Source: Robiginitomaculum sp.
Lineage (GTDB): Bacteria; Pseudomonadota; Alphaproteobacteria; Caulobacterales; Maricaulaceae
Length of the DNA: 6,560 bases
Direction: 5' to 3'
Assembly (NCBI GenBank): GCA_026993275.1
Contig: JALWUB010000196.1
Coordinates: 1-6,560, forward strand
Under the pieces are notes generated by a model, which was not told the origin of the DNA, did no database searches, and saw only the letters and a program-made list of their open reading frames with translations. Numbering within the stretch: position 1 is the stretch's first letter; every line of letters begins with the position of its first letter. The translations under genes and the position numbers were made by a program. Positions 6,403 through 6,560 of this stretch are shown here, one piece after another.

Positions 6403-6560
6403 ATGATCAGAACCTTACTGGCCGCAGCCTCTGCGGCAACACTGGCGCTGAGCCCGGCCCTGGCCGTGGCAGCGCAGCCGTCACAGCCGGAAAAGACCCA
6501 GGCCAAGACGCAAAGCGGCAAGAAACGGGTCGCCATTCCCTTTGTCGCCACCAATGGCGT
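6403..6560 (+). CDS. secreted protein, N-terminal part only (cut by window end)
   Basis: The frame is open from the ATG at 6403 to the right edge, giving 52 residues. Residues 1-24 form a clear Sec signal peptide: a positive start (MIRT), a hydrophobic Leu/Ala-rich core, then ALAVAA with a likely signal-peptidase I cut near residues 21-24. There is no lipobox Cys. The mature start is a hydrophilic, Gln/Lys-rich linker (residues 25-41) followed by RVAIPFVATNGV, which looks like the first strand of a domain. The IPF...NG pattern faintly recalls small periplasmic domains of the DUF6491 kind, but too little is present to assign. GGAG at 6390-6393, nine bases from the ATG, is the ribosome site. 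It is separated from the ubiD operon by a hairpin, so probably a separate unit. Confidence 0.72.
   Translation, partial: MIRTLLAAASAATLALSPALAVAAQPSQPEKTQAKTQSGKKRVAIPFVATNG

Noticed and set aside
1..6560. CRISPR array, tRNA/rRNA genes, insertion sequence or phage module
   Set aside because: No regularly spaced repeats, no cloverleaf-like or rRNA sequence, no transposase or integrase frame, and no terminal inverted repeats were noticed. The low-GC gene alone does not make a mobile element.

Overview
The window is a GC-rich chromosomal segment of an alphaproteobacterium. The clearest markers are a partial flagellin regulator FlbT and a divergent TPR-plus-glycosyltransferase protein of the FlmG/FlbA flagellin-modification type. 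That pairing is known from Caulobacter and related stalked or budding lineages. An alphaproteobacterial-type MoxR ATPase and a full-length UbiD fit the same class. I cannot name a genus from the sequence.

Layout: the 5' part of flbT lies at 1-304 on the minus strand. A divergent control region of about 200 bp follows (305-501), with two degenerate CtrA-like boxes and a possible ribosome-site switch in the flbT leader. On the plus strand come flmG/flbA (502-2268, GTG start), a MoxR-family AAA+ ATPase (2325-3167), and a low-GC single-span membrane protein of unknown function (3170-3796) that begins 2 bp after the ATPase stop. A 185-bp gap with two imperfect hairpins leads to a 60-residue basic ORF (3982-4164). 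After it come ubiD (4209-5711) and an overlapping DxD nucleotidyltransferase-like gene (5708-6343). A bulged hairpin that may act as a terminator precedes a secreted protein cut off by the window end (6403-6560).

How the genes work together: flbT and flmG both act on flagellins. FlbT controls flagellin mRNA, and FlmG-type proteins glycosylate flagellin before export. UbiD is the prenylated-FMN decarboxylase of ubiquinone synthesis, and its overlapping partner is probably co-translated with it. The MoxR ATPase family usually has a VWA-domain partner gene just downstream. Here that place is taken by the low-GC gene, which is the most unusual point of the window. Most of the rest is ordinary core chromosome, and I see no CRISPR array, transposase, tRNA or rRNA gene.
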